From Pirellula staleyi DSM 6068 (GTDB lineage: Bacteria > Planctomycetota > Planctomycetia > Pirellulales > Pirellulaceae): a DNA stretch of 37,113 nucleotides. The notes under the pieces are model-generated. The model was given only the letters and a program-made list of their open reading frames with translations. It ran no database searches and had not been told where the DNA came from. Location: positions 1 to 37,113 of the forward strand of contig CAMDKL010000049.1 in assembly GCA_945900945.1 (NCBI GenBank), given 5' to 3'. Numbering within the stretch: position 1 is the first letter of the stretch; every line of letters starts with the position of its first letter. Both the position numbers and the translations under genes were made by a program. Of the stretch, positions 35,362 through 37,113 are shown piece after piece.

Positions 35362-36957
35362 CTACAGATTGAGACCGAATAACTCACCGCCGTTGTTCAG
35401 CCCTGTTCCACCTTTTAGTGTTCCTTGAAACTTACGGACCGCTGGTTCTCGCTTCGGTTCATCCTCGGGTTCGGCTTTTTGTGCGGAGGAATTGGCTGAC
35501 TCCGGTTTGGCTTGAGTGGCACGGAGCGAAAGACCGATCCGCTGATTGTCTCGTTCGACCGTCAAGATTTTCACCTCAACCTCTTCTCCCTCTTTGAGAA
35601 TATTGGCGACGTTGACAACCCGTTTATGCGCCAGTTCCGAAATGTGGATGAGTCCTTCGATACCGATTGCAAGTCGAACAAACGCTCCAAAATTTGCGAG
35701 GCGTGTCACTGTACCACGCACCAGAGTACCGATTGGAAATCGAGCGTCGACATCTGTCCAAGGGTTGTCCTGTAATGAACGGTAGGACAAGCCGATCTTA
35801 CCGGTCTCTGCATCAATTTTCTCGACGCGTACATGAATCTTGTCTCCTTCTTTAACCACTTCGCTGGGATGTTTGATTTTGTCCCATGAAAGTTGGCTAA
35901 TGTGGATCATGCCATCGAGGCCCCCGATATCAACGAACGCACCGAAGTCCATAACTTTACGAACAATACCCTCGCAGGCCTCACCTACTTCCAATGCGGC
36001 GAGGCGTTCCTTACGTTTTGCGGCCTTTTCCCGTTCTAAGACAGCTCGATGGCTCAATACTAAATTACCTCTTCGTGGGTTGACTTCCGTGATGATGCAA
36101 ACGAGCTTTTGTCCGATGTAGTCCGCAGCGGATTCGACACGGAATTCTGAGAGTTGGCTGATTGGAATAAAGCCGCGTACGTTACCTACCAAGCATTCGA
36201 CGCCGCCGGTGTTGGCGCTTTCGATTTTGGCTTCGACCGCAGAGCCCTCGATGAGGTCGTCCCAATCGTTGACGGTTACTGTTTCACCGGGTATGGCTAG
36301 GTCATAGAGACCTTCTTCTTCGTTGAAGGCCCGAATCAGGCAGTCGACAGCTTGCCCTTCGACGGGCGGAGTACTGAATTGAAGCAATGGCACGATTCCT
36401 TCGTCCGGTCCACCAAGACTGATAAAGACATTAGCATTATGGACCTTGATCACCTTGCCTTGGTGTCGCGAACCGTCTTCCAGCGATCGTCCAACGCGGA
36501 GCATGCGATCGCCAATCATTAAACCATCCAGGTCCGCTCCTGCTAGTTCAGCGTCGAGGGATGACTGTTCTTCGTCGCTGCTGCGGGTTCGGACGCTCGG
36601 AGCTGGAATCTTCGACGCCGTCGGGTTCGAATCGTTATTCGAGCGGTAGCGAGGTGCAAGTGATTCGGCGTCAATTTTTTCTGGAGCAGGTTGATTGGCG
36701 GCGGCCACGGTACTAGCCGCTGCTGAAGCATTTTCTCCTTGGACAGCTTGATCCCTAGGCGGGCGAGGTTTGGTTGCCTGCTTCTCTCGCGTTTGTCTCT
36801 TTTGGTCCTGCTGGATTCGTAGCTGCTGAGCTTCTCGCATCAATCGGATTTGTTCCAAATTGATTGGTCCGCCGCCAGATGTCGGGGGAGCGACTGGTTG
36901 CGTGGCAGGAATAGCGGAATCTGGATTGGAGCCCGTTTGGTTTTGCGAATCGGTCAT
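35362..36957 (-). CDS. S1 RNA-binding domain protein (RpsA-like)
   Basis: 531 residues with four S1 OB-fold domains at about 165-223, 237-303, 325-394 and 409-479. The third has CEGIVRKVMDFGAFVDIGGL and the fourth VRGTVTRLANFGAFVRLA, the best conserved. Residues 1-160 are Pro/Ala/Gln-rich and probably disordered; the last 50 are charged and end in a Gly/Asn-rich tail. Ribosomal protein S1 of E. coli has six domains, so this is either a shorter S1 homologue or a Tex/YhgF-like RNA-binding accessory protein; with four S1 repeats and no other domain, the first is likelier. No Shine-Dalgarno was seen before its ATG. It is 55 bp upstream of rhaB on the same strand and may be co-transcribed, though the functions differ. 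Confidence 0.85.
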   Translation of the reverse strand: MTDSQNQTGSNPDSAIPATQPVAPPTSGGGPINLEQIRLMREAQQLRIQQDQKRQTREKQATKPRPPRDQAVQGENASAAASTVAAANQPAPEKIDAESLAPRYRSNNDSNPTASKIPAPSVRTRSSDEEQSSLDAELAGADLDGLMIGDRMLRVGRSLEDGSRHQGKVIKVHNANVFISLGGPDEGIVPLLQFSTPPVEGQAVDCLIRAFNEEEGLYDLAIPGETVTVNDWDDLIEGSAVEAKIESANTGGVECLVGNVRGFIPISQLSEFRVESAADYIGQKLVCIITEVNPRRGNLVLSHRAVLEREKAAKRKERLAALEVGEACEGIVRKVMDFGAFVDIGGLDGMIHISQLSWDKIKHPSEVVKEGDKIHVRVEKIDAETGKIGLSYRSLQDNPWTDVDARFPIGTLVRGTVTRLANFGAFVRLAIGIEGLIHISELAHKRVVNVANILKEGEEVEVKILTVERDNQRIGLSLRATQAKPESANSSAQKAEPEDEPKREPAVRKFQGTLKGGTGLNNGGELFGLNL

Positions 36958-37113
36958 GAGACTAAAGGATTGGGGTTAAATGAAATAGAAAGCGGTTGCG
37001 AGATGTCACACTCCGCTGCGGCTTAGTGTAGCAATGGTGACTCAAACGGGGTACTTCCAGGGCTAAATCAAAAAAATCCCAAAACAAAAACGAGAGATAA
37101 ACCGCATTTTTAA

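Noticed and set aside
1-37113. CRISPR arrays, rRNA and tRNA genes
   Set aside because: No regularly spaced direct repeats and no recognisable rRNA or tRNA sequence were seen by eye on either strand.

Overview
The window looks like chromosomal DNA of a planctomycete, probably of the Pirellulales. The evidence is a DUF1559 pseudopilin-like gene followed by a small lipoprotein, a DUF1080 protein, a fused sugar-dehydrogenase/di-heme cytochrome protein, a MoxR-DUF58-BatA operon, an ECF-sigma/Ser-Thr-kinase/TPR remnant, a pair of small secreted Tyr/His-rich proteins and a large REP-type transposase. This placement is inferred from family content; no rRNA or tRNA was recognised.

Layout. 1-869: a possible partial gene running in from the left edge, a double palindrome, and a minus-strand HEAT-like gene that carries an in-frame TGA. 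945-5435: a type IIA topoisomerase pair on the minus strand, A subunit then B subunit. 5774-6800: two tandem plus-strand genes for small secreted proteins. 6916-7214: a terminator and a 266-bp element bounded by 40-nt inverted repeats. 7285-9039: an exported amidase. 9228-12263: a 1011-residue secreted CBM9-like/GSDH/di-heme fusion on the minus strand. 12264-15220: a decay-rich stretch with a PIN-domain remnant, a DUF1559 gene split by a one-base shift, a lipoprotein gene and a broken esterase-like gene. 15258-16823: the primary-type sigma factor, with a strong terminator. 17542-20984: a zinc-ribbon membrane protein, a single-TM protein, a DUF1080 protein and a YkgJ-type cysteine-cluster protein. 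21301-23249: ruins of an ECF sigma, Ser/Thr kinase and TPR locus. 23391-27398: the MoxR-DUF58-BatA operon. 27456-28926: a palindrome, a Y1 (REP-associated) transposase and a terminator. 29142-37113: housekeeping genes: an AlgH/YqgE-family gene, pdxH, two histidine phosphatases, a CoA-type Nudix hydrolase, argC, rhaB and an S1-domain protein.

How the genes relate. The topoisomerase subunits should form one heterotetrameric enzyme. The MoxR ATPase, DUF58 and BatA-like proteins overlap or nearly abut, as in the chaperone-like AAA+/VWA systems. pdxH and the first histidine phosphatase overlap by ATGA and are probably translationally coupled. The rest are mostly single-gene units. Two convergent pairs end only 3-4 nt apart.

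The most notable signal is the concentration of disrupted genes (five loci with nonsense, frameshift or deletion lesions) together with several different palindromic elements and a REP-type transposase. I saw no clear novel defence or biosynthetic system. The best leads are the inverted-repeat element at 6949-7214, the transposase with its palindrome, the secreted protein pair, and the topoisomerase A subunit with its GyrA-box-like motif at the extreme C-terminus.
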